Part shown: positions 42,899 to 52,657 of the stretch, one piece after another
Position numbering within the stretch: position 1 is the stretch's first letter
Layout: the number at the start of each line of letters is the position of its first letter
Source: Gammaproteobacteria bacterium
GTDB taxonomy: Bacteria > Pseudomonadota > Gammaproteobacteria > Steroidobacterales > Steroidobacteraceae
Assembly (NCBI GenBank): GCA_021323735.1
Contig: JAJPKM010000035.1
Location: 1 to 64,000, forward strand
DNA: 64,000 nucleotides
Direction: 5' to 3'
Position numbers and translations under genes: made by a program
Notes under the pieces: model-generated
Told to the model about the DNA's origin: nothing
What the model saw: only the letters and a program-made list of their open reading frames with translations
Database searches by the model: none

Positions 42899-44209
42899 AT
42901 GTCAGGCAGCACCCAGGACTTCACTCAGCCCGCAGCATCCCCACACCCGGGCACCGAGCCCTTGCTGCGCCAGGCCATTGAACTCAACCGTGCGGGCCGC
43001 TGGGAGGAATCGTGTCGTGTGTGGGAGCAAATACTGGCGCTCGATCCCGACCACGCGGACGCGCTCTACCATCTCGGCCACCGCTTACTGCAAGTCGGCA
43101 AGACGGCGGAGGCGAAGTCATATTTCGAGCGCGCTCTGCTGCGCGCGGCCGGGGCTCCGCTGGTGCACTTTGCTCTGGCCCAAGCCGCCAACAAACTCGG
43201 CAATGCCGACGACGAATTGGCGGCGATCAACCGCGTGCTCAGCCTCGATCCCTACTTCACCAACGCCTTGCTTGCCAAGGGCGCCTTCTACGAAAAGCAG
43301 GGAAAATTTCGCATGGCGGGGGCCAATTACCGCAACGCCTTGAAAACCCTGCGCCCGGGAACGGAAATTCATCCCCAGCTGCGCGCCACCATTGAACATG
43401 CGGCCAGAGTCGTCGATGACCAGCGGCGCGCCCTGGATGTTTATCTGAGCGGGGCCGTGCGCGAGATTCGCGATGCATCCGTCCCTTCGGAGCTGGAACG
43501 CTATGACGAATGTCAGGCGGTCTTTACCGGACTCAAAACCGCCTATGTCCAAAATCCGCTGCTGCTGCACTTTCCACGCCTGCCGGTGATGCAATTCTAC
43601 GATCGCGCTTTGTTTCCGTGGATCGAGAAATTCGAGTCGCATACCACGGCGGTTCGTAAGGAGTTGCAGGACGCGATGCGGACCCAGGATCTGGGGTGGG
43701 CGCCCTATATCGATCATCCCGACGGCGCGCCTTTGAATCAGTGGAGCGAACTGCAGCGCTCGAGCCGCTGGAGCTCGCTGTTCCTGTGGAAGGACGGACG
43801 GCCGATCGAGGAGGCTCTGGCGAAGTTCCCTGCGGCCGCGGCCGCATTGGCGGAGGTTCCCTTGAACGCCATACCAGGCAGGGGGCCGACGGTATTTTTC
43901 TCATCCCTTGCACCCAAGACCAAGATCCCGCCGCACACCGGCTCGACCAATGCAAGGCTGGTGCTGCACCTGCCGCTGATGGTGCCCGGCGGCTGCGCTC
44001 TGCGGGTCGGCAACGACACGCGTGAGTTCGCGGAGGGCAGGGCATGGGTGTTCGACGACACCATCGAGCACGAGGCGTGGAATGACAGCGACGCCCAGAG
44101 AATCGTGCTGTTGATGGACATCTGGAATCCCTTCCTCACGCAGACCGAGCGCGATCTGGTCGGCGCCCTGATGAGCGCGAACGAGCGCTACTACGCCGAA
44201 GAGCAGTAA
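42899..44209 (+). CDS. TPR - aspartyl/asparaginyl beta-hydroxylase
   Basis: A 436-residue protein with about three TPR repeats in residues 20-150, then an AspH-type cupin domain. Iron ligands are H346 (IPPHTGSTN) and H391 (TIEHEAWN); R401 in QRIVLLMDIW should bind 2-oxoglutarate. H357 in VLHLPL is the conserved family His. The TPR part probably selects a protein or peptide substrate. It ends the four-gene run and converges on the TonB receptor gene. Confidence 0.88.
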   Translation: MSGSTQDFTQPAASPHPGTEPLLRQAIELNRAGRWEESCRVWEQILALDPDHADALYHLGHRLLQVGKTAEAKSYFERALLRAAGAPLVHFALAQAANKLGNADDELAAINRVLSLDPYFTNALLAKGAFYEKQGKFRMAGANYRNALKTLRPGTEIHPQLRATIEHAARVVDDQRRALDVYLSGAVREIRDASVPSELERYDECQAVFTGLKTAYVQNPLLLHFPRLPVMQFYDRALFPWIEKFESHTTAVRKELQDAMRTQDLGWAPYIDHPDGAPLNQWSELQRSSRWSSLFLWKDGRPIEEALAKFPAAAAALAEVPLNAIPGRGPTVFFSSLAPKTKIPPHTGSTNARLVLHLPLMVPGGCALRVGNDTREFAEGRAWVFDDTIEHEAWNDSDAQRIVLLMDIWNPFLTQTERDLVGALMSANERYYAEEQ

Positions 44210-44278
44210 GCGAGCACCAAGCCTACGGCGCGGCCGGCATGGCCGGATGCCACGTCTCGATAAAAAGATGCGCCCAAT

Positions 44279-44334
44279 AAAAAGGGCCGCCAATCCTTGC
44301 GGAATGGCGGCCCTGAAAGCTGCTTTCGCAGCTA
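44279..44334 (-). terminator. Rho-independent terminator of the TonB receptor gene
   Basis: On the minus strand GGGCCGCCA and TGGCGGCCC form a perfect 9-bp stem (44284-44313) followed by TTTTT. A second small stem, AGCTGC-GAAA-GCAGCT (44318-44333), lies just before it. Both are between the receptor stop codon and the convergent hydroxylase gene. Confidence 0.88.
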
Positions 44335-44341
44335 TACCGGC

Positions 44342-47300
44342 TTAGAACTTATACGACAAGTTGACGAAGAACCGTCGACCCAGCGTATCGAAGCTCGAAG
44401 GATCGGTGTTCGCCTGAACGCCTGCCTGAATGTCAGTCGTGTAGATCGGCGGCTGCTTGTTGAACAAGTTCTCGACGCCGCCCACGATGTTGAGCGTCTT
44501 GGCGTAGTTGTAGCCCAGCGACAAGCGATGGACGACGTAGGACGGAGTACGCGGCGCCGCCGTGTCGTTTGCCGAGGTGCCATCGTTGTTAATGGCGATC
44601 ATGTGACTGATGAAGCGCGACTGCCAGCCCACCGTGAAGTCATGGACGTTGTAGTAGATCTGCGCGATACCCTTCACCTTGGGTTCGGCGCCTTGCAGCG
44701 TGCCCCCCAGCACATCGGTGATCGTGCCTCTGGTGTCGATGAAGGTACCGCCCTGCAGCTGCTGGAACTCTGATTCCATCAAGTACGTGAACAGCAGGTT
44801 CATGGTCAATTTCCCAGACCCGTCGGGCAGACCGAGGGAGGTCATGGGAACACCATAGTCAAGTTCCCAATCGATACCGGCTGTCTTCGCCGATCCGAGG
44901 TTGACCGTCGGATCGAAGATGTTGGTCACGTCGCCGGCGTTGTTACGCTGCACCAGCTGGCAATGCGGGTTGTTCGGGTCGAAGCCCGGATTCGCGTTGT
45001 TCTGGTCGAAGCAGAGTCCAAGAGTCGTGTTCGCGCCAACCGTGCCGATCTCGTTGTTGATCTGGTAGTGCCAGTAATCCAACGAGGTGGTCAGCTGCTG
45101 ATCGCCGGCAAACACCGAATTGAACACCACACCGAACGTGTAGCTGTTGGAGCTCTCGGGCTTCACATTCACATTGCCCGACGGGGTCGATTGCACCTGA
45201 ACGTTCGGTATCGCGTAAGCCTGGCCGGCGGTGTAATCAACCGCAGGGACGCCTTGCTTGATACACAGGGCCTGGACCTGAGCGGGAATGGGCCCATTGC
45301 TGTTGTCGCAGGGGTCGGCGTAGCCGGGCGAGTTGCTCGACGGAGGCGCGAACAAGTCCACCAGGGTGGGGGCGCGCACCGCGTGCGCGAACGACGCACG
45401 GAAGCCCACGTCATTGATCGGTTTATAGTTCAGCGTTCCGCCGTAGGTGCTGACCTTGCCGCCGATATCGTAATCCGAGTACCGGTACGACAGATCCGCG
45501 TCCAATCGCTTCACGCCCGGCAAATCGGCCAGGATGGGCACCGCTAATTCCGTGAAGTATTCCTTCACCACGTTCTGGCCCTCAACCGGCGGCACAGGAC
45601 CGCTCGGAATGCCGAAGGCGTCGCCGATCTGCTGATCGTGGTCGGGTACGGACGAGAAGGTGTTCCTGCGGTAATCCGCACCGAACAACAGGGTGACCGG
45701 CGAGGTGCCGCCCAGCTTGAACAAGTCACCCTGGATGGTGCCTTCCCAATTGGACTGCGTCGTGATCTGCGTGGTGAAGTTGTTCTCACCCACCGCCGCC
45801 GCGCAGGCCGGCGTGATCGAGCCGATGCCGAATATGCTGAAGTTGGACTGGTTACAACTGCCCACGCCCTTGTTGGTGCCGCTCAGAATTCCCTGGAAGG
45901 CGCTGATCGAGATATCGCCGTTGATCTGCACCGGTTCGCTGCCATGGCCAAAGCTGCCAAACACGTTCCAGTCGACCTTATGATCGGCAACTTCGAAATT
46001 GCCCTTGACGCCGGCCAGCAATTGGTAGACGTCGTTGCTGTTGATATCCTGGCGACCGCCCAGTTCAATGGTGCGGCGGGATATGGCAAAGTCCGCCGTC
46101 GGATCGGGTCGCGATGCCAAGAGCGCCGCCAATGGGGCCGGAATCGTCGGGCTATTGTACGGAATGTTGAAGGTGAACGGGACCACCAGGCCGTTGACGA
46201 CCTGCGAATAGGTCGACGCCGGCGTTGGCGCAAGCAGCTGATCCGAGGTATAGCTCGTAAAGTAGACTTGCTCGTAGACTTCGATGTTGTCGTTCGGGTC
46301 GTAGTGCCCTTCTTGGAAAATCTGCTTGCGAGTTTCGGGCAGTTGCAAGTAGTTGAGAGCGCCGAAATTGAACTTGACCGGGATGCCGCCGTAGCCCGGC
46401 TGGTTAGGAACCAAACCGATTTGATTGCCGCTGGCCTTTGCAGGCCGACAGAACAGCGTGCCGCCGGGATTGAAGCCGATGGCTGAGTTGGTCGCGCAGG
46501 AGCCCGGTGGCGATCCCGGGAATGCCGCGTCAAAAGCCGCCTGCGTGGGTCGGTTATTTGCCAGAGCTTGAGGAAGGCCCGTGTCTGTGCCGCCGAACCA
46601 GTTGGTTTCGCGGCCGCCCGGCAGGGTGCTCGAACCGGAGATGCTCAAATTGGGCCCGAGGGTATGTGCCGAGAATGGACGGGCGCCTTGGAACACCGCA
46701 TCGCGGTTATCGTACGACAGGGTTATCACCGAATTGCCCTTGCCGTCGGCGAAATTGCTGCCCAGGGTCAAGCTGGCGTCGCGCGTTTTGCCGTCGCTGT
46801 GCTGCGCATCCCAGCCGTAGCCGATATCCGCCTGCACGCCCTCGAAATTACGCTTCATGACGATGTTGACCACACCGGCCACGGCGTCGGAACCGTACGC
46901 GGCTGACGCGCCGCCCGATAGAATGTCAATACGTTCGATCAGCGCCGGCGGAATGGTATTCAAGTCCACCACGCCGCTGGAGTCCTGGGGCATGGCGCGC
47001 CGACCGTCGACCAGCACCAGGGTTCGCGTTGCGCCGAGTCCGCGCAGGTTGAGGTTGGCGAAGCCCTGATTGGCCGGATTGTTCGAGCTCGTCGTCACGT
47101 CCGGCGTGAGCTGCGGCAGCGCGTTCAGCTTGTTATCCAGCGAGACTGCGCCTGAATTAAAGAGGAAATCCGCGTTGACGCTGACTGTCGGCGCCGAGGC
47201 CTCGAAATCCGGCTTGACGATGCGCGTTCCAGTCACCACCACTTCTTCCAACGAAGTATTGGCGATATTGGTAGCACCGGTAGGTTGGACGTTTTGCACC

Positions 47301-47395
47301 GTTTGGGCGTGCGAAATGCCCGCCCCCACGCCCGACACTGCACCCGCGGCGAGTGCCAGACGTATAGCATGGGTCAAAGTACGATTAGTTCCCAT
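44342..47395 (-). CDS. TonB-dependent outer-membrane receptor
   Basis: A 1017-residue receptor with a signal peptide (ending ISHAQ) and a TonB box-like segment EEVVVTGTRI. The plug domain has LVLVDGRRAMP, IERIDILSGGASAAYGSDAVAGVVNIV. A long 22-strand barrel ends in RFFVNLSYKF, with the terminal aromatic residue. AAAGGAGC precedes the ATG. The large size and plug motifs match receptors of TonB-rich bacteria that import peptides, glycans or siderophores. Its 3' end faces the hydroxylase/sulfotransferase run, so shared function is possible but not shown. Confidence 0.95.
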   Translation of the reverse strand: MGTNRTLTHAIRLALAAGAVSGVGAGISHAQTVQNVQPTGATNIANTSLEEVVVTGTRIVKPDFEASAPTVSVNADFLFNSGAVSLDNKLNALPQLTPDVTTSSNNPANQGFANLNLRGLGATRTLVLVDGRRAMPQDSSGVVDLNTIPPALIERIDILSGGASAAYGSDAVAGVVNIVMKRNFEGVQADIGYGWDAQHSDGKTRDASLTLGSNFADGKGNSVITLSYDNRDAVFQGARPFSAHTLGPNLSISGSSTLPGGRETNWFGGTDTGLPQALANNRPTQAAFDAAFPGSPPGSCATNSAIGFNPGGTLFCRPAKASGNQIGLVPNQPGYGGIPVKFNFGALNYLQLPETRKQIFQEGHYDPNDNIEVYEQVYFTSYTSDQLLAPTPASTYSQVVNGLVVPFTFNIPYNSPTIPAPLAALLASRPDPTADFAISRRTIELGGRQDINSNDVYQLLAGVKGNFEVADHKVDWNVFGSFGHGSEPVQINGDISISAFQGILSGTNKGVGSCNQSNFSIFGIGSITPACAAAVGENNFTTQITTQSNWEGTIQGDLFKLGGTSPVTLLFGADYRRNTFSSVPDHDQQIGDAFGIPSGPVPPVEGQNVVKEYFTELAVPILADLPGVKRLDADLSYRYSDYDIGGKVSTYGGTLNYKPINDVGFRASFAHAVRAPTLVDLFAPPSSNSPGYADPCDNSNGPIPAQVQALCIKQGVPAVDYTAGQAYAIPNVQVQSTPSGNVNVKPESSNSYTFGVVFNSVFAGDQQLTTSLDYWHYQINNEIGTVGANTTLGLCFDQNNANPGFDPNNPHCQLVQRNNAGDVTNIFDPTVNLGSAKTAGIDWELDYGVPMTSLGLPDGSGKLTMNLLFTYLMESEFQQLQGGTFIDTRGTITDVLGGTLQGAEPKVKGIAQIYYNVHDFTVGWQSRFISHMIAINNDGTSANDTAAPRTPSYVVHRLSLGYNYAKTLNIVGGVENLFNKQPPIYTTDIQAGVQANTDPSSFDTLGRRFFVNLSYKF

Positions 47396-47702
47396 CTAAT
47401 TGCTCCTTTTATTTTAAAGACTTAGAATCTTTCAAAGACTTAGGATCCGCGAATCACCCGGGCGGATAGCTCCTCCCTCACCCCGGGTCAAGCGATGCCC
47501 GATTACACCACGTCAAGCATTGAAATCCAAGAGTAATTCTGTCGTTTTTCCGCCACGCTCAGTGTTTTTGCCGTGCAACGATCGTCACTCCGGCGCAACT
47601 TCGGGCCACGCACAGGCCATCAAACCATGGCATGGACGGGTGTTGGCCGGCAGGCAGCGTGCGGGAAAAACCCAGGCCTAATGCAGTGTTCTACCTGAAT
47701 TT
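47396..47702. other. Intergenic region upstream of TonB receptor
   Basis: About 300 bases. Near the receptor start a direct repeat, AAAGACTTAG followed by A/GATC, occurs twice 20 bases apart in AT-rich DNA, possibly regulator half sites or promoter duplication. The rest shows no gene or clear terminator. I see no Fur-like 19-bp box. Confidence 0.4.
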
Positions 47703-48482
47703 CTAAGGGTTGCCGCGGAGGCGAATCTCGAACAGTTTCGGCCAGTTCTTCCCCGTGACGAACAGGCGATCGCCCTTGGCATCGTAGGCAATGCCGTTGA
47801 GCACATCCGTTTGTCCAGGCACGATATCCGCGCGCTTCAATAAGCCGGAGAGATCGATGATGCCGATCACCTGACCGTTGGCCGGGTCGATGCGCAGGAC
47901 CCAATCGGTTTGCCACACATTGGCGTAGATCTCTCCCTTGACCCATTCCAATTCGTTCACATTGGAAATGGGCTTCCCCTCGATGGTGACTTGAATGCGG
48001 TGAGTCTCCTTCAGGGTCTTGGGATCCAGGAAGCGAAGTTCCGAAGTGCCGTCACTCATGATGATCGCGGAATCGTCGCGAGTCAGCGCCCAGCCTTCTC
48101 CCGGGTAATGAAACTGGCGCTGCACCTTGAATGTGGCGAGGTCATAGACGAAACCGAGATGAGATTTCCAGGTCAGGCTGATGAGCTGCCCATGCCAGTT
48201 CACGATGCCTTCGCCGAAGTACTGCGCCGGAATATCGAGCTTCTGCAGGACCTCGCCTGTTTCAAGGCGGACCTTGCGGATCGAAGAGTGCTCCTCCAGC
48301 CCGGTGCTTTCGTATAGAAAGCCGTTCAAATAAAACAGCCCCTCGGTAAAGGCCGTCGCGTCATGCGGATAGGTATGCACGATCTCGTAGCCATATCTTG
48401 GTACGGCCGCCTGAGCGTCCATGCACACCATTGCCAATAGCCCGATGATGAGCGGTGACTGAGTCGCAAAAGTCGGTATCAT
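47703..48482 (-). CDS. Secreted glutaminyl-peptide cyclotransferase
   Basis: A 259-residue beta-propeller enzyme. The ATG at 48482 has GGAAGA upstream and gives a signal peptide (SPLIIGLLAMVCMDAQA); an ATG at 48491 is an alternative. Family motifs include HDATAFTEGLFYLNGFLYESTGLEEHSSIR, split across blades, YFGEGIVNWHGQLISLTWK and NVNELEWVKGEIYANVWQTD. The enzyme converts N-terminal Gln of peptides or proteins to pyroglutamate in the periplasm. It lies upstream of the TonB receptor on the same strand and is divergent from the LEA-type lipoprotein. Confidence 0.9.
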   Translation of the reverse strand: MIPTFATQSPLIIGLLAMVCMDAQAAVPRYGYEIVHTYPHDATAFTEGLFYLNGFLYESTGLEEHSSIRKVRLETGEVLQKLDIPAQYFGEGIVNWHGQLISLTWKSHLGFVYDLATFKVQRQFHYPGEGWALTRDDSAIIMSDGTSELRFLDPKTLKETHRIQVTIEGKPISNVNELEWVKGEIYANVWQTDWVLRIDPANGQVIGIIDLSGLLKRADIVPGQTDVLNGIAYDAKGDRLFVTGKNWPKLFEIRLRGNP

Positions 48483-48489
48483 TTCTTCC

Positions 48490-48990
48490 ATGGTGCCACG
48501 GCTGCCGAGTAATTTGTTGCGCCTCGCGGGCGCATTGTCCTTGAGTCTGAGCCTCGCCCTAGGCGCCTGCTCCTTGGTCGGGCCAAAGTTCACGCGGCCG
48601 AACGTCTCCGTCATCCAAGTCGAGATGCGCGGCGGTAATCTGCTGCAGCAGACTTTTGCCGTGAAGCTCAATATTCAAAATCCAAATAGCCGGGCCTTGC
48701 CGGTTCGCGGGCTGCATGCGGAATTGACGGTGGGCGGGGAGCGGATCGCCAGCGGTGTCAGCGACCGCGCCATCATTGTTCCTGCCTTCGGCGAATCCGA
48801 ATTCGACATGACCATTACCGCCAACCTCGCCCTGGCGCTGCTCGAATTGACCGACAAGGCCAATCAGCATGGCGACTCGATCGACTACGAACTGATCGGG
48901 GCGGCCAGCATCGACCTGCCGTTCCTGCGCGACCTGCCCTTCAGGCAGAGCGGCACCTTCAAGTTGAGAGGTGCCCAGGGCTCGCAGTAA
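48490..48990 (+). CDS. LEA type 2 / WHy-domain lipoprotein
   Basis: A 166-residue protein with lipoprotein signal (SLSLSLALGAC; lipobox LGAC). The WHy domain follows: VIQVEMRGGNLLQQTFAVKLNIQNPNSRALPVRG, split over strands, then FDMTITANLALALLEL. The NPN motif in a beta-sandwich is typical of LEA14-like desiccation proteins. The start codon at 48490 overlaps the complementary upstream ATG of the cyclotransferase gene, so the two promoters must lie inside each other's coding region or share very little space. Confidence 0.8.
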   Translation: MVPRLPSNLLRLAGALSLSLSLALGACSLVGPKFTRPNVSVIQVEMRGGNLLQQTFAVKLNIQNPNSRALPVRGLHAELTVGGERIASGVSDRAIIVPAFGESEFDMTITANLALALLELTDKANQHGDSIDYELIGAASIDLPFLRDLPFRQSGTFKLRGAQGSQ

Positions 48991-49114
48991 CCGCGCAGCA
49001 CCGAGCTGCAACCGAGGCGTTCTGCTTATTGACCGTGTAGTACCGCGTCGTATGCGTATTAGCCCAGGCACCCGCGCGGCAACCGCGTGGTACCAATCGG
49101 TAACCGGTTGATAA

Positions 49115-49128
49115 ATAAAATATTTTAT
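49115..49128. promoter_or_regulatory. AT-rich perfect palindrome upstream of M32 peptidase
   Basis: ATAAAATATTTTAT is self-complementary over 14 bases and stands out in GC-rich DNA about 95 bases before the M32 gene. It may be part of an operator or promoter. The preceding 60 bases also contain an imperfect inverted repeat, CAATCGGT-A-ACCGGTTG. Confidence 0.35.
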
Positions 49129-49220
49129 CCGACCCCGGTGGTTTCTGCCGCCCTCGGGTCTGGTAAACTTCGGCGCTGACTAATAGCGCGGCGAGTCACC
49201 GGCCGCTTCAAGGGTCTTAA

Positions 49221-50720
49221 ATGGCTGCCTCGCCGTACGAGCAATTTGAACAAGAGTTTCGCCGCCTGCATGCGTTTCGCGGCGCGCTGTCGCTGCTGCG
49301 CTGGGATGCCGCGGTCATGATGCCGCGCGGAAGCGCCGATGTGCGCGGCGAGCAGCTGGCCGCGCTCGAGACCGAGCACCATGCGTTGCTCACGACGCCC
49401 AAGGTGGCGCGGCTGCTGGAGCGCGCCGAGGCCGGTGCGTCTCAGTTGGAAGATTGGCCGCTCGCGAACTTGCGCGAAATGCGCCGCCAACGCGATCACG
49501 CCATCGCCACGCCGCCGTCGCTCATTTCCCGCCTGGCCAAGGCCACCGCGCGCGCCGAAGTATTCTGGGTCGAGGCCAAAAAGGCGAATGACTTCAAATT
49601 GCTCGCGCCGCACCTGGAAGAAGTGGTCCACTTGGTCCGCGACAAGGCCGCGCTGCTCGGCCAGGCTCGCGGACTCGCACCGTACGATGCGTTGGTGGAC
49701 GGGTTCACGCCCGGCGTGTCGGCGGCGGACATCGACACCATCTTCAAGGCGCTGTCGCGCCGGCTTCCCGGCCTGATCAATCAGGCCATCGAAGTGCAAG
49801 CGGCGCATGCGCCGACGCCGTTCACCGGCAAGTTCAGCGTCTCGCGCCAGCGTTCGCTGGCCGTGGATGTGCTCAAAGCGCTGGGGTTTCCCTTTGACCG
49901 CGGCCGCCTCGATGAGAGCGAGCACCCCTTTACCGAAGGTGTGCCGGGCGACATCCGGGTCACCACACGATTCGACTTGACCGATCCATTCTCCGGCCTG
50001 CTGGGCGCGGTACACGAAACCGGCCACGCCATGTACGATTTGGGACTGCCCTTGAAATGGCGCGACCAGCCGGTGGGCAGGGATCGGGGGCTGGCGCTCG
50101 AGGAGAGCCAGTCTCTGCTGTTCGAGATGAACCTGTGCCGCAGCCGTTCATTCGTCAAATATCTGCGGCCGCTGTTGGAGAAATACCTGCAGGTAAGCGG
50201 ACCTGAGTGGCAGGAAGCGAATTTGTATCGCCAACTGATTCGTGTGCGCCGCAGCTGCATTCGCATGGACGCCGATGAGCTGACGTACCCGGTTCACATC
50301 ATGCTGCGCTATGAGCTGGAGAAAAAGATCCTCGAAGGATCGCTGCCCGTGGCCGATCTGCCGGAAGCTTGGAACGCCAATCTGGAGCAGCGGCTGAACA
50401 TCCGTCCCGCCAACGACGTCGAGGGTTGCCTGCAGGACATCCATTGGGCCGTGGGCCATTTTGGATATTTCCCTTCCTACGCCCTCGGTGCGGTGATCGC
50501 GGGTCAGCTCAATGAGGCGATGCGCGGGGCGCATCCATCGCTCGATGAGGAGATCGCCGCGGGCCAGTTCGGCGGGGTGATGGACTGGCTGCGCGACAAT
50601 GTGCACGGTATAGGCGCACGGCTGCCGGTGCAGGAATTGATCAAACAAGCGACCGGCAAGCCGCTGACGGCAGCCGCGTACTTGAGATACTTGGAAGCCA
50701 AGTATCTCGAAACTCCATGA
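49221..50720 (+). CDS. M32-family metallocarboxypeptidase
   Basis: A 499-residue protein of the thermostable carboxypeptidase (Taq) family. The zinc motif HETGH starts at residue 265, followed by ALEESQSLLFE with the third ligand Glu. The N-terminal segment LSLLRWDAAVMMPRGSADVRGEQLAALE and the C-terminal GYFPSYALGAVIAGQL are family hallmarks. Full length. The enzyme removes C-terminal residues from peptides in the cytosol. ttcA follows after 38 bases. Confidence 0.95.
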   Translation: MAASPYEQFEQEFRRLHAFRGALSLLRWDAAVMMPRGSADVRGEQLAALETEHHALLTTPKVARLLERAEAGASQLEDWPLANLREMRRQRDHAIATPPSLISRLAKATARAEVFWVEAKKANDFKLLAPHLEEVVHLVRDKAALLGQARGLAPYDALVDGFTPGVSAADIDTIFKALSRRLPGLINQAIEVQAAHAPTPFTGKFSVSRQRSLAVDVLKALGFPFDRGRLDESEHPFTEGVPGDIRVTTRFDLTDPFSGLLGAVHETGHAMYDLGLPLKWRDQPVGRDRGLALEESQSLLFEMNLCRSRSFVKYLRPLLEKYLQVSGPEWQEANLYRQLIRVRRSCIRMDADELTYPVHIMLRYELEKKILEGSLPVADLPEAWNANLEQRLNIRPANDVEGCLQDIHWAVGHFGYFPSYALGAVIAGQLNEAMRGAHPSLDEEIAAGQFGGVMDWLRDNVHGIGARLPVQELIKQATGKPLTAAAYLRYLEAKYLETP

Positions 50721-50758
50721 GCCGCGTGCCCTGTGGACGTAACCTGCGAGCTTAGCCT

Positions 50759-51613
50759 GTGAGCAATACGTTCAAGAAGCTTCAGGCGCAGCTGCGCGGC
50801 TCGGTCGGCAAAGCCATTGCGGACTACTCGATGATCGCCGACGGCGATCACGTCATGGTCTGCCTGTCGGGCGGCAAAGACTCCTACACCTTGCTCGACA
50901 TGCTGCTGAGTTTGCAGCGCAGTGCGCCGGTGAGTTTCGAAATCACCGCCGTGAATCTGGACCAGAAGCAGCCTGGCTTTCCCGCGCATGTATTGCCCGA
51001 GTATCTCGAAACCCTCGGTGTGCGCTATCGCATCATCGAACAGAACACCTACGCGGTGGTCAAGCGCGTGATCCCGGAAGGAAAGACGATGTGCGGCCTG
51101 TGCTCCCGGCTGCGGCGGGGTGCGCTGTATCGTTTTGCCGCCGAAAACGGCATCACCAAGATCGCGCTCGGCCATCATCGCGACGACATCGTCGAAACGC
51201 TGTTCTTGAACATGTTCTTCGGCGGTAAGCTGAAGGCGATGCCGCCGAAGCTGCTCAGCGAAGATCGCCGCCACATCGTGATACGGCCGCTGTGCTACGT
51301 GCCGGAGCGAATGATCACCCGCTACGCCGGCGCGCGCGCCTTTCCCATCATTCCCTGCACGCTGTGCGGATCGCAGCCCAATATGCAGCGCGGCGCCGTG
51401 AAAAACATGTTGCGGCAGTGGGAAAGTGAGTTTCCCGGCCGCATCGAGACGATTTTCTCCAGCATTTGCAATGTTTCCGGCTCGCAGCTCGCGGACTCTG
51501 AATTGTTCGACTTTGCCGGACTCGAGGGCCGTCGTGCGCCGTTGCCGGTGTCCGTGACCGACGCCCGAGAGGACGCGCCGGAGGAAGAATTGGTATGGAG
51601 CGACATTTATTGA
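50759..51613 (+). CDS. ttcA: tRNA 2-thiocytidine synthetase TtcA
   Basis: A 284-residue protein starting at GTG. The PP-loop SGGKDS is at about residues 37-42. Conserved Cys pairs MCGLC (near 110) and PCTLC (near 199) hold the 4Fe-4S cluster that delivers sulfur. [20 protein letters not shown] is diagnostic of TtcA. It makes 2-thiocytidine at position 32 of certain tRNAs. The 3' end overlaps the following metallopeptidase gene by 19 bases. Confidence 0.96.
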   Translation: MSNTFKKLQAQLRGSVGKAIADYSMIADGDHVMVCLSGGKDSYTLLDMLLSLQRSAPVSFEITAVNLDQKQPGFPAHVLPEYLETLGVRYRIIEQNTYAVVKRVIPEGKTMCGLCSRLRRGALYRFAAENGITKIALGHHRDDIVETLFLNMFFGGKLKAMPPKLLSEDRRHIVIRPLCYVPERMITRYAGARAFPIIPCTLCGSQPNMQRGAVKNMLRQWESEFPGRIETIFSSICNVSGSQLADSELFDFAGLEGRRAPLPVSVTDAREDAPEEELVWSDIY

Positions 51614-52650
51614 GGCAGGCGCAGCGGCGCAGGCCGCGGGCCGTTGCCTGGGAGGGGCTGTCGGACGAGCAGCTGCTCAGCCTGCGCTTCTGCGATTTGA
51701 AATTGCGGATTCGGAGCACCGACCTCGAGGATGCCGTCGAGCGCCTTTACGGCGAGTTGTCGATGCGCGGCATCCGCTTTCGCCCGCATTGCTGGCTCGC
51801 CCAGGAATGGTTTTCACCGGACGGCGTTCCGGGTATCGCGATACCGTTCTACCTCGCCCACAAGCGCCTGATCCGTCTCGAGCGCAGGTTCATGCGCGAG
51901 GTGGAGGGCGGCAACCGCAATTGGCTCATGCGCATCCTGCGCCACGAAGCAGGGCATGCCATCGATTCAGCCTACCGTCTGCGGCGCCGCGGCGGCTGGC
52001 GCGAGGTTTTCGGGCCGGCATCGCTGCCATACCCCGACACCTATCGGCCGCGGCCCGGCAGCCGGCGCTTCGTGCAGCACCTGGGCGCATGGTATGCGCA
52101 GGCACATCCCACCGAGGATTTTGCAGAAACATTTGCGGTGTGGCTCAAGCCCCGTTCGGGATGGCGGCGTGAATACGCAGGCTGGCCGGCGTATGCAAAA
52201 CTCCAGTTTATCGATCAGCTCGCCCGGGAAATCGGCGATCAAAGACCGCAGATTGCCGACCGCAGCACCATCGAAGACATCACGCACGAGACCGGCACCC
52301 TGCGCGAGCACTATGAACGGAAACTCGCGCGCTACAGGCTGCCGCGCCGGTCGAGCGCGGATGAATTGCTGCTCAAGGTGTTTACCGCGGTGCCCCGCAA
52401 CCGCTCCGCGCCCAAGGCTGCCGGTGTGCTGCGCGAGATGCGCGCCTCGTTGCGGCAGCAAATCAAGCGCTCGGGGGCTTTCAGCGAATACCTGCTGCAT
52501 CAGGTGCTGCGGCTGATGACCGAGCGCTGCGAAAGCCTCGATCTGTACGTCCGCGGTTCGCGGCGCGAGCTGCGCAGCCAGCTGTTGTGGATTGTGGCGC
52601 GTCTGGCGGAGTCATACGAAGAGCGCAAACTGCCGCGTGTGGCGCTGTGA
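51595..52650 (+). CDS. Putative HEAGH zinc metallopeptidase
   Basis: A 351-residue soluble protein without a signal peptide. The zinc motif HEAGH begins at residue 117 ([15 protein letters not shown]), and a downstream [15 protein letters not shown] gives a possible third ligand Glu. This is the pattern of gluzincin-like putative zinc-binding metallopeptidases. The C-terminal 120 residues are Arg-rich and helical. Start overlaps ttcA; the ATP-grasp gene follows after 7 bases, so the two are probably translated together. Substrate unknown. Confidence 0.8.
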   Translation: MERHLLRQAQRRRPRAVAWEGLSDEQLLSLRFCDLKLRIRSTDLEDAVERLYGELSMRGIRFRPHCWLAQEWFSPDGVPGIAIPFYLAHKRLIRLERRFMREVEGGNRNWLMRILRHEAGHAIDSAYRLRRRGGWREVFGPASLPYPDTYRPRPGSRRFVQHLGAWYAQAHPTEDFAETFAVWLKPRSGWRREYAGWPAYAKLQFIDQLAREIGDQRPQIADRSTIEDITHETGTLREHYERKLARYRLPRRSSADELLLKVFTAVPRNRSAPKAAGVLREMRASLRQQIKRSGAFSEYLLHQVLRLMTERCESLDLYVRGSRRELRSQLLWIVARLAESYEERKLPRVAL

Positions 52651-52657
52651 GCGCGCG

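Noticed and set aside
47620-47946. 108-codon minus-strand frame near the cyclotransferase
   Set aside because: It overlaps the end of the cyclotransferase in another frame and shows no domain.
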